From an uncultured Flavobacteriaceae bacterium (GTDB taxonomy: Bacteria > Bacteroidota > Bacteroidia > Flavobacteriales > Flavobacteriaceae), in NCBI GenBank assembly GCA_905182575.1, contig CAJJCA010000006.1:1-64000 (forward strand): a stretch of DNA of 64,000 nt, given 5' to 3'. Positions within the stretch are counted from its first letter, which is position 1, and each line of letters starts with the position of its first letter. The translations under genes were made by a program, and so were the position numbers. The notes under the pieces are model-generated. The model saw only the letters and a program-made list of their open reading frames with translations. It was not told the origin of the DNA and searched no databases. Positions 26,871 to 37,641 of the stretch are shown piece by piece.

Positions 26871-29800
26871 TTAAAGTTTCCCTTTTATTTTTAGTTTGAT
26901 TTGATAGGTGATTAAAAACGTTGCAGGGACAATAAATAGGGTTAAAAAAGTTGCAAAACTTAACCCGAAGATTACTGTTTTTGCCAATGGCCCCCAGAAG
27001 GAGACATTGTCACCTCCAATATATATTTGTGGATCCCAGTCAGAGAATAGTGCGAAAAAATCAATATTCAAACCAATCGCCAATGGAATCAACCCTAAAA
27101 TTGTTGTGATTGCAGTCAAAATCACTGGACGTAACCTTGCTGTTCCTCCCTCAATAATTGCTTCAATTGCTTTACTATTGGGCAGCATTTGTTCTTTTGG
27201 AATCTCTTCCTCAGATTTTTTTCTATCCAATAATAATTGTGTGTAATCCAATAATACAACACCATTATTCACCACTATTCCGGAAAGGGATATGATTCCC
27301 ATCATGGTCATTAAGATAACAAAAGGCAATTGGAAAATAATATTCCCAAGAAAAACACCAGTGAAACTTAAAAAAATAGAAATTAAAATAATGATGGGCT
27401 TAGAAATTGAATTGAACTGAAAAACCAAAAGCAACATAATCAACGCCAAAGCTGCAAGGAGTGCATTTGACAAAAAGTTCATATTTTTTTCTTGCTCCTC
27501 TATTTCTCCAGTGAACTTAATGCTTACTCCTTCTTCAATGGTGTAATTCAACAAGGCGTTTTTGACATTTTCGACCACTTCGTTGGCATTGTATCCTGCG
27601 AGAACTGCAGAATATAAAGTAACCAATCGAACAGATTTTCGATGCTTGATGGCACTAAAAGAAGATGACTTTTTTTCAGTGATCAAAGCAGCAATTGGAA
27701 TTTCTTTTGTTTTCCCTGTGGCTTGATCTCTAAAGATTATGTTTTGATTATACAAAGCATTATTGTCATAACGGTATTTTTCTTCAAAACGGACATTGAT
27801 GTCATAGTCCTCGCCATCTTTTTTGTAAACGCCTGCTTTTCCTCCAAACAAAGAAGTTCTTAGTTGTCGTCCAACCATGGATGCCGAAACACCGAGCTCT
27901 CCAGCCTTTTTTCGATCGACATGAAGTTCCGTTCCTGGCTTGTTTTTATTAACATCAATTTTTAAAGCTTCAACTCCTGAAATGTTTTCACGATCCAAAA
28001 AGTCTTTCATTTTTTTTGCGTTCAAAATGAGCTTTTCATAATCTCGTCCGCTTACTTCTATATTTACGGGGTATCCTACTGGAGGTCCTTTAGAATCTTT
28101 TTCGACAGAGATTAAAATTCCAGGGTACTTTCCTTTAAGGTTTCGTTGAATTTCACTTCGTAAAGACTCACTTGATGCGCCACGACGGTATTTAAATTCT
28201 CGAATGGTTAGGGTTATTTTTGCTTTATGAGGCATTTCATTGGTAACCCCATTGTCTGTTTCAGGGTTTCCTGCACCAGCCCCAACTTGAGCAACAGCAT
28301 CTTCTACTAAGAAGTTAAAACCATTGGATTGGTATTTTTCATTATCTAGAATCTCAAAAATATCAGCTTCAATACGTTTGGTGATTTTATTTGTTTTTCC
28401 AATGGCAGTTCCTTCCGGATATTCAATATAAGTTATGATTTGATTGGGTTGGTTTTCAGGGAAGAATTCTACTTTGGGAGGAAAAATCCCCATCAGGACA
28501 AAAGAGAAAATCAATAACATAAAAGTTCCTAACAACAAAGCATAAGGGCGATAGCCTCTGAGCAAAGAAGTAAGCAAGGATCGGTAGCTATTTTCGAGCC
28601 AGATTAAAAATGTATTTTGAAAACGTAATGCAAGGTTTTTTATGAAAAATTTATACGCCCAAAAAAGCCCCGTAATTAGGATCATTAAAGTTCCAATACC
28701 TCTTATTACTCCTTCGTTAAAAACTAACAGCAGCCCCAACCCACCGAGTATAAATGTTAACCTGAACAAGCCTTTGTTACTCATTTCTCGGTCGCTGATT
28801 TCCATGAATTGAGACACCAACATGGAATTAAAAAGCAATGCGACGACTAGCGAAGATCCCAACACAACGGAGAGGGTTATTGGGAAGTAAATCATAAACT
28901 CACCCATCAATCCTGGCCATGCTCCTAGGGGGACAAATGCAGCAATTGTCGTTGCGGTTGAGACAATAATGGGAAAGGCAATTTCTCCAATTCCAGCCTT
29001 TGCAGCTTCAATTCTGCTCATTCCTTCTTTCTCCATCAAACGATAAACGTTTTCGACGACCACAATTCCATTGTCCACCAGCATTCCAAGACCCATTACC
29101 AATCCAAATAGAGACCATCGTGTTCATTGTATATCCCAATAATGACATAATCATAAATGACATGAACATTGACATCGGGATTGCAAATCCAACAAATAAC
29201 GCATTACGGAAACCAAGGAAAAACATCAAAACAACCACAACTAAGATGACTCCAAAAATGATATTATTTACCAAGTCACTCACTTGATTTAGAGTGATTG
29301 TAGATTGGTCGTTGGATAGCTTTATGGTCAAGTCTTTAGGAAAGTGATTTTGACCTAATTCGCCAACCAGTTTTCTGATTTTTTGTGAAGCTTGAATTAA
29401 GTTTTTACCCCCTCTTTTTTTCACGTCCAATAACACTACTTTTTTTCCAAATGACCTAGCAAATGAGGTAATGTCTTTTTCTTTAAAACTAATTTTTGCA
29501 ATGATCACCAAGATAGGATATCCCTTTTTCGGTTTTGATTACAAAGTTTTTTAATTCCTGTGGGTCTTTAATTTCCCCAATGACTCGGAGGCTGCTTCTT
29601 TGCCCATCGGCAATTATATTTCCCGCTGATATGGTCGCATTTTCTCCTCCAATGGAATTCATGATGTCATTGAAACTTATTTTTGAGGCAGTCATTTTAT
29701 AGATGTCAACTGCGATTTCAACTTCAAAATCTTGAATCCCTCTAATGTCAACAGACTTAATTTCGGGAAGCTGTTCTATTCTGTTTTCTAGATATTCAGC

Positions 29801-30309
29801 ATGCATTTTTAGTTCTTCAATCGGATAATCTCCAATCAAACTCACACTTAAAATGGGCATTAACTCAGAAAAATCCATTTCAAAAATAGAAGGCTCTACT
29901 TTTGCATTGTTAAAAGTGGGCCAATCTGCACTTGAGATGACTCCATCAACTAAGATCTTTGGCTTTTTGTTTGGCCAAATCAATCGTAATGTCCTCATCA
30001 AATTCAATTGTAATTGCTCCAAAATCCTCTTCAGATGTAGAGGATCATGTCAACAAGATTAGGAACGCCTCTTAGGACTTCTTCCAGCGGATCAATAATC
30101 AGTCTCTCGATATCTTCTGCAGTGTTTCCTGGGAAAACAGCAGTAACAAAAATTCGTGTATCATTGATTTCAGGAAAACTTTCTCTGGGCATGACATTGT
30201 AGGACCGTATGCCGAGGAAGAAAAAGATCGCCATGATTACATAAATGACCGTCTTGTGATCAATTGCCCAACTGGATAAAGAAAATTCTTTGTAAGTATG
30301 TTTTTTCAT
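26871..30309 (-). CDS. RND efflux pump inner-membrane permease, frameshifted
   Basis: Four minus-strand ORFs (30309-30031, 30022-29489, 29511-29008 and 29102-26871) make one AcrB/HAE1-type protein of about 1,140 residues. The N-terminus has TM1 and MPRESFPEINDTRIFVTAVFPGNTAEDIERLI. The middle part has GYTMNTM and GMLVDNGIVVVENVYR, the TM4 region with the proton-relay Asp. The long ORF repeats the fold (GIVVNNGVVLLDY) and ends in TM helices. Three frame changes, near 30027, 29500 and 29105, split it. It is the pump of a tripartite system with the fusion protein and TolC-like genes that follow upstream in transcription order. The substrate is unknown. Confidence 0.9.
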
Positions 30310-30325
30310 TTTATGAATTCAGGGA

Positions 30326-31492
30326 TTATTCTATTGTTTTTACCCGTTGATTGTTTTCTACGATCGAGGCACCTTCGTCAACAATAAGGTCTCCAGCGTT
30401 TAATCCCTCAAGAACTTCAACCCTATCTTGAGTTTTCTTCCCTAGTTTTAAAAACACCTGATCAGTTAGATAAACACCCTCTTTTTGATCGGCTTTGAGT
30501 CTGTAAACATAGCTTTCGCTTTTTGCATTTTCTTTAATGATTCTTAAGGGAATTAATATTGCTTCTTGATTTGAATAATCTAGAATTTTCAATTTACTTG
30601 TCAAGTTGGGTTTTGTCAGGTTATCCGAATTGACCAAAGGAGCTTCTACTCTAAAACTTCTGTTATTCGGATTGATAAAGCTCCCCGTTTGTCTTATTCT
30701 ACTTTTATATTCTCGACCGAGCATTGGGATTTCAATAATTGCTTCTGTCCCAATTTTTATGGACTTCAGATAACGTTCTGGGACGTTTGCTTCGGTGTAC
30801 ATTTCATCAAGATTCACGATTCGCATTACAGCTGTTTTTCCTGGAATTAGGTTGGTTCCAGTATTTGCAGTGATCTCATCAATTGTTCCTGAAAACGGGG
30901 CGTGAATTTCTGTTTTCTCAATTTGCTTTTTTAACTGGGCAATGCTTTTTAATTTTGACTCATACATTGTTTTCGCTTCAAGCATATTTATTTCGGCTCC
31001 TATTTTTTGATCCCAAAGTCTTTGGATTCTCTCTAATTTAGTTTTGGAAAGCGCTGTTTGAATTTCAAGTTGTTCCAATTGACTCCTCAAACCGGCATCG
31101 TCAATATGCGCCAAAAGCATTCCTTTTTTAACTTTCTGACCTTCCTTAACATATATTTTCTTGAGAATTCCATTAAATTCCGGATAAAGCAAAACATTTT
31201 TTCTGGTTTTAATACTCGCTTGAAACTCAATAAAATGATTAAACTTTTCTGAGCTTAGATTGATTGCGGTGATCAACGGTAAGTTTTCATTAGGATCAAG
31301 GCTCGCAATGGCAGCATTGATTTTATTTAACTCAATTTTAAGCGAATTAAATGTTTTAGTTTTTGCATCTTTTTCAGTCCTCAAACCTTTAAGGTTATCA
31401 GAGGCGATCAGCTCAGAAACACTTGGTTTTTTTTCACTTTTACAAGCAACAATAACTGAAAATAATGAAACTATAATTAATAATTTTTTCAT
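30326..31492 (-). CDS. RND efflux periplasmic adaptor (membrane fusion) lipoprotein
   Basis: This 388-residue protein has a lipoprotein signal MKKLLIIVSLFSVIVACKSE. A coiled-coil hairpin follows (about residues 34-60 and 135-185). The biotinyl-lipoyl-like half motifs are GILKKIYVKEGQKVKKGMLLAHIDD and IHAPFSGTIDEITANTGTNLIPG. The beta-barrel region follows. It links the inner-membrane pump to the TolC-like channel. It is 17 bases from the pump gene and 5 bases from the TolC-like gene, so they are one operon. Confidence 0.92.
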   Translation of the reverse strand: MKKLLIIVSLFSVIVACKSEKKPSVSELIASDNLKGLRTEKDAKTKTFNSLKIELNKINAAIASLDPNENLPLITAINLSSEKFNHFIEFQASIKTRKNVLLYPEFNGILKKIYVKEGQKVKKGMLLAHIDDAGLRSQLEQLEIQTALSKTKLERIQRLWDQKIGAEINMLEAKTMYESKLKSIAQLKKQIEKTEIHAPFSGTIDEITANTGTNLIPGKTAVMRIVNLDEMYTEANVPERYLKSIKIGTEAIIEIPMLGREYKSRIRQTGSFINPNNRSFRVEAPLVNSDNLTKPNLTSKLKILDYSNQEAILIPLRIIKENAKSESYVYRLKADQKEGVYLTDQVFLKLGKKTQDRVEVLEGLNAGDLIVDEGASIVENNQRVKTIE

Positions 31493-31496
31493 GGTT

Positions 31497-32837
31497 TTAA
31501 GGATTAGGTGTATTTAAAAGAGTTTCTAACTCTATTTTTTTAGTGATTACGTTATTAATGGAATTCAAAAAGCTGCTTTGAATCGTATAAAGTTGCAACT
31601 GGGCTTGTCTTAACTCAAAAGAACTGACCATTCCTTCAAAATATTTTGTTTGGTTCTTCTTTTCAATACGTTCGGCCAATCTTAAGTTTTCCTTTTCCGT
31701 AAAATAATTTTCAATGGCCAATTGATAGTCGTTTAGGGCTGCATTTACCTCTATTTGAACTCTGTTTTGAACTTCATTAAGATTTGTTTTGGCCTGTTCT
31801 AGGGTTATTTTTGCTTTTTGAGTGTTTGCAGATCTTCCCAGCGAACTGAAAATAGGAATATTGAGTTTCACCCCCACCAAGGACGAGCCAAACCATTTTT
31901 GAGAATTCTCTGTAAAAGTGAACTCATTGCTATTACCCGTATAAGTCCCATTAATAAAAGCCATAAGCTTTGGCAAACTTTTTGATTTTTCTAATTTAAA
32001 AAGAAGCGCGTCAGATTTCATTTTATTTTCAGCAATCTGAATATCAATATTGTTAATGATAATAACAGCGTCAGGTTTATCAGTCAACAGGCTGGCCTCG
32101 CTAAAAATATCTTCCACACCACTCGAAAGAACTAGCTTTTGATCTAAAGGATAACCAATGACGAACTTGAGTATTTCCTCAGTGATTTTAATAAAGTTTT
32201 TAGCATATTTTAATTGAGAATTGATGTTGGATAAGGTCAAATGAATTTGCTCCACGCTTTCCTCTTCTTCAAAACCGTTTTTAAAAAGTTGATGAACCTC
32301 GGTCAAATTGTCCTCCAGTTTTGCGATATTTTTTTCTAAAAAATTCACATTGTATTCTGCTAGCAATACAGATGTATAGGTCGTTACCGTAAGCTTTTTT
32401 ACCTCCAAAGTAGTTTTCTTAAACAGGTTTTCAGAAATGTTTAAATAAACCTTAATTGCTTCCAACCCGACCAAGTAGGATCCATCAAAAATGAGTTGTT
32501 CTAACTTTACCGTCCCAATTAAGTTTTGCTTCGTTCCAAAGGTAAGTTCAGAAAACTCCCCTGGGATTCCGCCAAAAAATTCAGCTGGAACTAATGAAAC
32601 AGGTCTTTCTAGGAAGTTTTGATAATTGGCTTCAGCGCTAATTTGCGGTAGACCAATGGCAATGGTTTTCCACTTCTCTTTGTAGGCCTTTTGGATTTCT
32701 AAATCAGCATTGATAATTGCGCTATTGTTTTTTAATCCAAAAGTAATGGCCTCTTCCAGGGTCAAAGATTCGGGAAGATCTTGCCCCCTAGCGAAGCTCG
32801 TCAGGAGTGTCAAGATCAAAAATAAATTAATTTTCAT
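31497..32837 (-). CDS. TolC-family outer-membrane efflux channel
   Basis: This 446-residue protein starts with a signal peptide (MKINLFLILTLLTSFARG, then QDLPESLTLEEAI). It has the two OEP repeats of long amphipathic helices, including AQLQLYTIQSSFLNSINN near the end. LTLEEAITFGLKNNSAI is the usual N-terminal OEP motif. It forms the exit duct of the pump. Its start overlaps the end of the TetR gene by 11 bases, which suggests coupled translation. Confidence 0.9.
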   Translation of the reverse strand: MKINLFLILTLLTSFARGQDLPESLTLEEAITFGLKNNSAIINADLEIQKAYKEKWKTIAIGLPQISAEANYQNFLERPVSLVPAEFFGGIPGEFSELTFGTKQNLIGTVKLEQLIFDGSYLVGLEAIKVYLNISENLFKKTTLEVKKLTVTTYTSVLLAEYNVNFLEKNIAKLEDNLTEVHQLFKNGFEEEESVEQIHLTLSNINSQLKYAKNFIKITEEILKFVIGYPLDQKLVLSSGVEDIFSEASLLTDKPDAVIIINNIDIQIAENKMKSDALLFKLEKSKSLPKLMAFINGTYTGNSNEFTFTENSQKWFGSSLVGVKLNIPIFSSLGRSANTQKAKITLEQAKTNLNEVQNRVQIEVNAALNDYQLAIENYFTEKENLRLAERIEKKNQTKYFEGMVSSFELRQAQLQLYTIQSSFLNSINNVITKKIELETLLNTPNP

Positions 32838-33438
32838 GGTTTTTATTTGAGTTATAACTTTTTAAAAACGACAAACCTTTGGAAGTTACGATTGCCCTCA
32901 GATGATAGTCGATGTATTGATCTATTAATTGATCAATTTTATAGTCTTTAGGAGAAAACAACTTTATGTTTCGAATGCCAGCAAATCCGTTAAAGTAAAT
33001 ACGAGTTATAAATTGAGGATCTATAGAAGCTCTAAAAAGTCCTTTCTCTATTCCTTTATTTATGCTTTTTTCAAAACTTGCTCCTAAGGTGTCTAATTCC
33101 ATTTCCCTTAATTCATCATGAATTTTTGGATAATATTTTTGAAGTTGATATTGTACAGAACTGTCTTTTTTTGCTAAAACCTGAACCGCGATTTTTTTAA
33201 TCTCATAAATCGCAATGATGGAGTTTTCAGATTCATCTTGAATTTTAAATATTTGAGATTTGACTTGATCAAAGATTTGAAAAACAGCAGCCCTAACGAG
33301 CGAGGGCTTGTCTTCAAAATGAGAATAAATTGTTTTTTTAGAAATGTGCATTCGCTCAGCGATGTCATCCATTGTGACACTCTTTGTTCCGTACTCAAGA
33401 AACATTAGGGCGGATTGATTTATAATTTCTTTTTTCAC
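32827..33438 (-). CDS. TetR/AcrR family transcriptional regulator
   Basis: The N-terminal helix-turn-helix reads ALMFLEYGTKSVTMDDIAERMHISKKTIYSHFEDKPSLV, the TetR signature. The rest is the ligand-binding domain. The track start is TTG at 33465, while GTG at 33438 gives VKKEIINQSALMF, the usual distance to the HTH. A TATTTTTG box (33446-33439) lies directly before the GTG, so the transcript may begin within the N-terminal codons and the true start may be an ATG further in. It is the first gene of the efflux operon and probably its repressor. Confidence 0.88.
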   Translation of the reverse strand: MKKEIINQSALMFLEYGTKSVTMDDIAERMHISKKTIYSHFEDKPSLVRAAVFQIFDQVKSQIFKIQDESENSIIAIYEIKKIAVQVLAKKDSSVQYQLQKYYPKIHDELREMELDTLGASFEKSINKGIEKGLFRASIDPQFITRIYFNGFAGIRNIKLFSPKDYKIDQLIDQYIDYHLRAIVTSKGLSFLKSYNSNKNHEN

Positions 33439-33561
33439 CAAAAATATTTCTGTAAAATTAATCAAGAAAACTTTTAATACCTAAAAAGTTTCCAAAGTTT
33501 TTCCGTTTTTTTTCTTAGGTTTAACACTCGTGCTGTATTTTTACAAAAAACTTATTTTTAG

Positions 33562-34539
33562 ATGGAAATTTTCAAGCAGTATAACGAACTTTTGAATCCC
33601 TTTCTTGAAGATTTTAAAATCACAAAATCACCACAAAATCTTTACCTCCCCATTGATTATATCCTAGAGTTAGGAGGCAAAAGAATCCGTCCTTTTTTAA
33701 CCCTAATGGCGGCTGAAAGTTTTGGTGCAAACCCTAAAGAAGCATTGCCTGCTGCGCTTTCCGTTGAAGTTTTTCACAATTTTACCCTGATGCATGATGA
33801 CATTATGGACGACGCACCCTTGCGCCGAGGAAAGACCACTGTTCATGAAAAATGGGACATCAATACTGCCATACTTTCTGGTGATGCAATGTTGATTAGG
33901 GCCTATCAGTTACTTGAAAATTATCCAGCTCAGATGTTTGTAAAGCTCAATCAATTGCTCAGTAGGACTGCGCTTGAAGTTTGCGAAGGACAACAATATG
34001 ACATTGATTTTGAAACTTTAAATAATGTAAGTCAAGAAGATTATATTGAAATGATCAGATTGAAAACAGCCGTATTGGTCGGTTGTGCACTGAAAATGGG
34101 AGCTGCTGTAGCCCAAGCTTCTGAGGTAGATTGTCAGCTTTTCTATGATTTTGGGATTCAGTTGGGATTGGCTTTTCAATTACAAGACGACTATTTAGAT
34201 GCTTTTGGAAACCCCGAAACTTTTGGTAAGCAAGTAGGAGGTGACATTTTGGAAAACAAAAAAACCATTTTATACCACCTTGCTTTAAAAAACGGGAATA
34301 AATTACAGCAAGACCGTCTCAACGAACTCCTAAACAGTGAAGATGAAATAGCGGCAAACCAAAAAATCACAGAAGTTAAAGCACTCTTTGAAATTACAGA
34401 AGCGAGAAGCGCAACTCGAGACTTGATTTCCCATTACATGAAAAAGGCAGATGAAAAACTAGGGGCTATCTCCATTTCTGAGGAACAAAAGCAAAAGTTT
34501 GTTTCACTTAAGCAATGGTTGATGAACCGAGATCATTAA
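33562..34539 (+). CDS. Polyprenyl diphosphate synthase (FPP/GGPP type)
   Basis: This 325-residue all-helical prenyltransferase has GGKRIRPFLTLM, the first Asp-rich motif LMHDDIMDDAPLRRG, and the second QLQDDYLDAFG followed by GKQVGGDI. It condenses isopentenyl diphosphate with allylic substrates. FARM residues upstream of DDIMD (NFTL) give no firm chain length; GGPP or FPP is likely because lycopene cyclase is adjacent. It is convergent with the cyclase gene and overlaps it by four bases. Confidence 0.9.
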   Translation: MEIFKQYNELLNPFLEDFKITKSPQNLYLPIDYILELGGKRIRPFLTLMAAESFGANPKEALPAALSVEVFHNFTLMHDDIMDDAPLRRGKTTVHEKWDINTAILSGDAMLIRAYQLLENYPAQMFVKLNQLLSRTALEVCEGQQYDIDFETLNNVSQEDYIEMIRLKTAVLVGCALKMGAAVAQASEVDCQLFYDFGIQLGLAFQLQDDYLDAFGNPETFGKQVGGDILENKKTILYHLALKNGNKLQQDRLNELLNSEDEIAANQKITEVKALFEITEARSATRDLISHYMKKADEKLGAISISEEQKQKFVSLKQWLMNRDH

Positions 34540-35668
34540 AATAAACGTTTCGCTAAGGCTTTTATAAATTGGGTTACTTTAAAGGAGCGCATAATTTTTA
34601 ATTCCTCCCAATAGTTGCTTTTTTCATCCAAGAATTTGAAGATGGTTTGTGTGGTGTTGTTTTTAAACATTCGCATAAAAAGATCAGCACCTTCGGCATT
34701 GTTGTTTGCAAGTACATCAATAAAAAGTAAATCGTAAAACCAAAACCGGTTTCTGTTTCCAAACTGATCTAGAGGTTTGTTTTGTTTTAAATGTTGAATC
34801 AATTCCTTGGTCTTTTCATTGATCCTTTGAAAGGTAAAGCCCGTGCTTGGCTTAGTCCATCCGCCTGCAGTGCCAATGTGAAGTAAACGTTCTGTATTGT
34901 TAAGGTCAAATCGATAACATGTCATAGGAATTTGCCCTTCTTCTTGTTCAAGGATTTTATATCCTTGGGTGGGTATTTCACTAAGAAATGTTTCGATTTC
35001 AGCAATATATTCCTCCTTCTCCAAAAGGTCTTTTGAGAAAAGCGTGTATTCGACCAAAGCTTTGGTTGGAGAAAAAGGGAGTAAATACATAAAGCGAGTA
35101 TTCCCTTTCTGGGGAATATCAAAATTCATAAACTCTATTTTATCAGGATCAAAACAAGGCGCATTTGTTTCGATGACCTGTCCAACGAAATGTTGTTGAA
35201 GCACTGGATACTTTGACTGATTGTAAAGTAAACTTGGATCATAAATGCTAGAAAAAATCAGATCCGCTTCATATTGATTTTTAGCTGTTTTTACGCTGTT
35301 GACTTGGTGATCAATCTCAACTATGTTTTCTTGAGTCTGTTCAAGTTGAGCATAAGACTTGAGTTTCTCATTAACTAAAAGATAAAAATCAATACTTCTG
35401 ATCATTTTATATTGAAAGGGTTTTAGCGGAAAATCCATTTCAAAACCTTCGGCAGCAGGGTCGCTCATAGGTCGTTAATTCATTCCTCAACTCTCCGGTA
35501 TCTTTCCTCCCAAAAACACCAAGTTCTGTCGTTCGTTGTTTTTGATTCCCTCTCTATTAATAGGATAGACTTGTTTTTAAAATAAGGATCCATACAGATA
35601 CGGGAAACAAGTAATAACCCGGATGCGCCTCCTCCACAAATAATATAGTCGTATTTCTTATTTTTCAT
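34536..35668 (-). CDS. crtY: Lycopene cyclase, CrtY/CrtL type, frameshifted
   Basis: The gene starts at MKNKKYDYIICGGGASGLLL (35668), with the FAD/NAD-binding GGGASG. ESKTTNDRTWCFWEE is the lycopene cyclase signature after the Rossmann fold. A frame change near 35500 gives DTGELRNEL, and another near 35475 restores FPLKPFQYKMIRSIDFY. Later LLHIGTAGGWTKPSTGFTFQ is the conserved substrate-region motif. The full length is about 380 residues, normal for the family. It cyclises lycopene to beta-carotene and supports a pigmented cell. The two close frame changes are probably sequence errors. Confidence 0.88.
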
Positions 35669-35725
35669 CAGACAATCCAAAAGTAATGAATCCAAGTTAG
35701 AGCAGATTAAAATGTTTTAAATTTA

Positions 35726-35733
35726 TATATTTG
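35726..35733 (+). promoter_or_regulatory. -7 promoter element for the ZIP transporter gene
   Basis: TATATTTG at 35726-35733 is a perfect TAnnTTTG, 22 bases before the ATG at 35756. The -33 region has no exact TTG. Confidence 0.55.
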
Positions 35734-35755
35734 CAATCTTATTCGTTATTGATTT

Positions 35756-36574
35756 ATGGATGAAATTATTGAATACTTTGGTAGTATAAGCCCAATAAGG
35801 GGAGCTCTTTATGCTACTATTTTTACATGGTTTTTGACCGCTTTGGGTGCCTCATTTGTTTTTTTCTTTAAAACATTGCACAGAGGCTTTTTGGACGGAA
35901 TGTTGGGTTTCACCGGAGGGGTGATGGTTGCCGCCAGTTTTTGGAGCTTGCTTGCCCCGGGAATAGAAATGAGTGAAGGGGAGGGGTTTGTAAAAGTAAT
36001 GCCCGCTGCCATAGGATTTGCTTTAGGTGCGTTATTTATTTTTGCATTAGATAAAGTTTTGCCACACATTCATATAAACTTTAAAGAAACAGAAGGGATT
36101 AAAACCCCTTGGCACCGGACAACACTTTTGGTTTTGGCCATTACATTACACAACATTCCTGAAGGCTTGGCTGTTGGTGTATTATTTGGAGGAGTTGCCA
36201 CCGGAATTCCTGAAGCTTCTATTGCTGGAGCAGTCGTTTTAGCGCTTGGTATTGGAATTCAAAACTTTCCAGAGGGAATGGCAGTTTCGATGCCCTTAAG
36301 AAGACAAGGGGTGAGTCGTTTTAAAAGTTTTTGGTATGGACAATTGTCCGCAGTCGTTGAACCCATAGCTGGAGTTTTGGGTGCAGTAGCAGTAACATTT
36401 TTCACTCCAATTTTGCCTTATGCACTCGCTTTTGCCGCGGGCGCAATGATCTTTGTTGTTGTAGAAGAAGTGATTCCTGAAACCCAACAGGATAAATATA
36501 CAGATATAGCAACGCTTGGATTTATTGGAGGATTTATTGTTATGATGTGCTTAGATGTCGGTCTAGGGGGCTAG
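35756..36574 (+). CDS. ZIP family metal transporter
   Basis: This 272-residue protein has about eight transmembrane segments. The metal-binding TM4 motif is LHNIPEGLAVGVLFGG, and TM5 carries QNFPEGMAVS, both typical of ZupT-like ZIP transporters. A short His-containing loop (PHIHINFKE) lies before TM4. It imports Zn2+ or other divalent metals. The promoter is upstream, and the gene is convergent with thiL, five bases away. Confidence 0.92.
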   Translation: MDEIIEYFGSISPIRGALYATIFTWFLTALGASFVFFFKTLHRGFLDGMLGFTGGVMVAASFWSLLAPGIEMSEGEGFVKVMPAAIGFALGALFIFALDKVLPHIHINFKETEGIKTPWHRTTLLVLAITLHNIPEGLAVGVLFGGVATGIPEASIAGAVVLALGIGIQNFPEGMAVSMPLRRQGVSRFKSFWYGQLSAVVEPIAGVLGAVAVTFFTPILPYALAFAAGAMIFVVVEEVIPETQQDKYTDIATLGFIGGFIVMMCLDVGLGG

Positions 36575-36579
36575 ATAAA

Positions 36580-37629
36580 CTACTCTTTATCAAAATTCTT
36601 CCAACCTTGTGCCTCCATTTTTATGGATTGCCCTAAGCCAGTAATTAAATTACAAGAGTCGTTCTTTTCAGTAAAGTGACCGATGGGCGTTAATAGAGGA
36701 TGGTTTTTTATTTTATCAAAATCAGACTGTTTGATTGCCATTAAAAGTTCGTAGTCTTCTCCACCGTTTAATACCGCCGTAGTGCTGTTCATCTTGAACT
36801 CTTCGGCAGTTGAAAGTGCCTGAGGGTCAATGGGTAGTTTTTCTTCAAAAACTTGACATCCCAAATTAGAAGACTTACACAGGTGATGTATTTCAGAGGA
36901 AAGCCCATCACTGATATCGATCATTGCATTGGGAACAATTTCCAAATCTTTTAGAAGTTCAACAATATCTTTTCTAGCTTCTGGTTTTAATTGTCGCTCA
37001 ACACAATAAGCATAATTAGATAAATCGGGTTGTGCATTTGGATTGACCTGAAAAACAGCTTTTTCACGCTCTAAGACTTGAAGTCCTAGATAAGCTCCCC
37101 CAAGATCACCGCTTACCACCAATATGTCATTCGGCTGAGCCCCTGATCGGTAGGTTGTTTTTTCTTTAGCGACCTGTCCCAAAGCAGTAACTGAAATAAT
37201 CAGTCCAGTGGTGCTGCTCGAAGTATCTCCGCCCACCAAATCAATTTTATAATTTTTACAAGCCAAAGCGATTCCGGCATACAATTCCTCAACAGCTTCT
37301 AGCGTAAAGCGATTAGAAACTGCAATGGAAACAGTAATTTGAGTGGCTTCTGCGTTCATTGCATAAACATCCGAAAGGTTGACCATAACCGCCTTATATC
37401 CTAAATGTTTTAAAGGCATGTAACTCAAATCAAAATGAACCCCTTCAACCAATAAATCTGTTGTTACTACTGTTTGATTTTTATTTAGTTTCAAAACTGC
37501 GGCATCATCGCCCACTCCCTTTATGCTGGTTTTGTGCAATAAAGAAAATGTTTTTGTTAGGTGCTCAATCAATTGGAATTCTCCCATTTGAGATAAGGGC
37601 GTACGACTTTGGTTTTTGTTTTCAAACAT
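36580..37629 (-). CDS. thiL: Thiamine-monophosphate kinase
   Basis: The track ORF is 381 residues from 37725, but MFENKNQSRTPLSQMGEFQLIEHL at 37629 fits the family start and gives 349 residues. Motifs: KGVGDDAAVL (Mg-ATP site), VTTDLLVEGVHFD, GYKAVMVNLSDVYAM, LVGGDTSSS and DISDGLSSEI. It phosphorylates thiamine monophosphate to the diphosphate cofactor, which dxs also needs. A TAnnTTTG box is only four bases from the ATG. Confidence 0.93.
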   Translation of the reverse strand: MFENKNQSRTPLSQMGEFQLIEHLTKTFSLLHKTSIKGVGDDAAVLKLNKNQTVVTTDLLVEGVHFDLSYMPLKHLGYKAVMVNLSDVYAMNAEATQITVSIAVSNRFTLEAVEELYAGIALACKNYKIDLVGGDTSSSTTGLIISVTALGQVAKEKTTYRSGAQPNDILVVSGDLGGAYLGLQVLEREKAVFQVNPNAQPDLSNYAYCVERQLKPEARKDIVELLKDLEIVPNAMIDISDGLSSEIHHLCKSSNLGCQVFEEKLPIDPQALSTAEEFKMNSTTAVLNGGEDYELLMAIKQSDFDKIKNHPLLTPIGHFTEKNDSCNLITGLGQSIKMEAQGWKNFDKE

Positions 37630-37633
37630 ATTG

Positions 37634-37641
37634 CAAAAATA
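37634..37641 (-). promoter_or_regulatory. -7 promoter element only 4 bases from the thiL ATG
   Basis: TATTTTTG (minus strand, 37641-37634) matches TAnnTTTG. The four bases to the ATG imply a leaderless or nearly leaderless mRNA, the same spacing as at dxs. Confidence 0.5.

Noticed and set aside
35809-36069. Minus-strand ORF opposite the ZIP transporter
   Set aside because: It is antisense to clear HNIPEG-containing coding sequence and has no domain.
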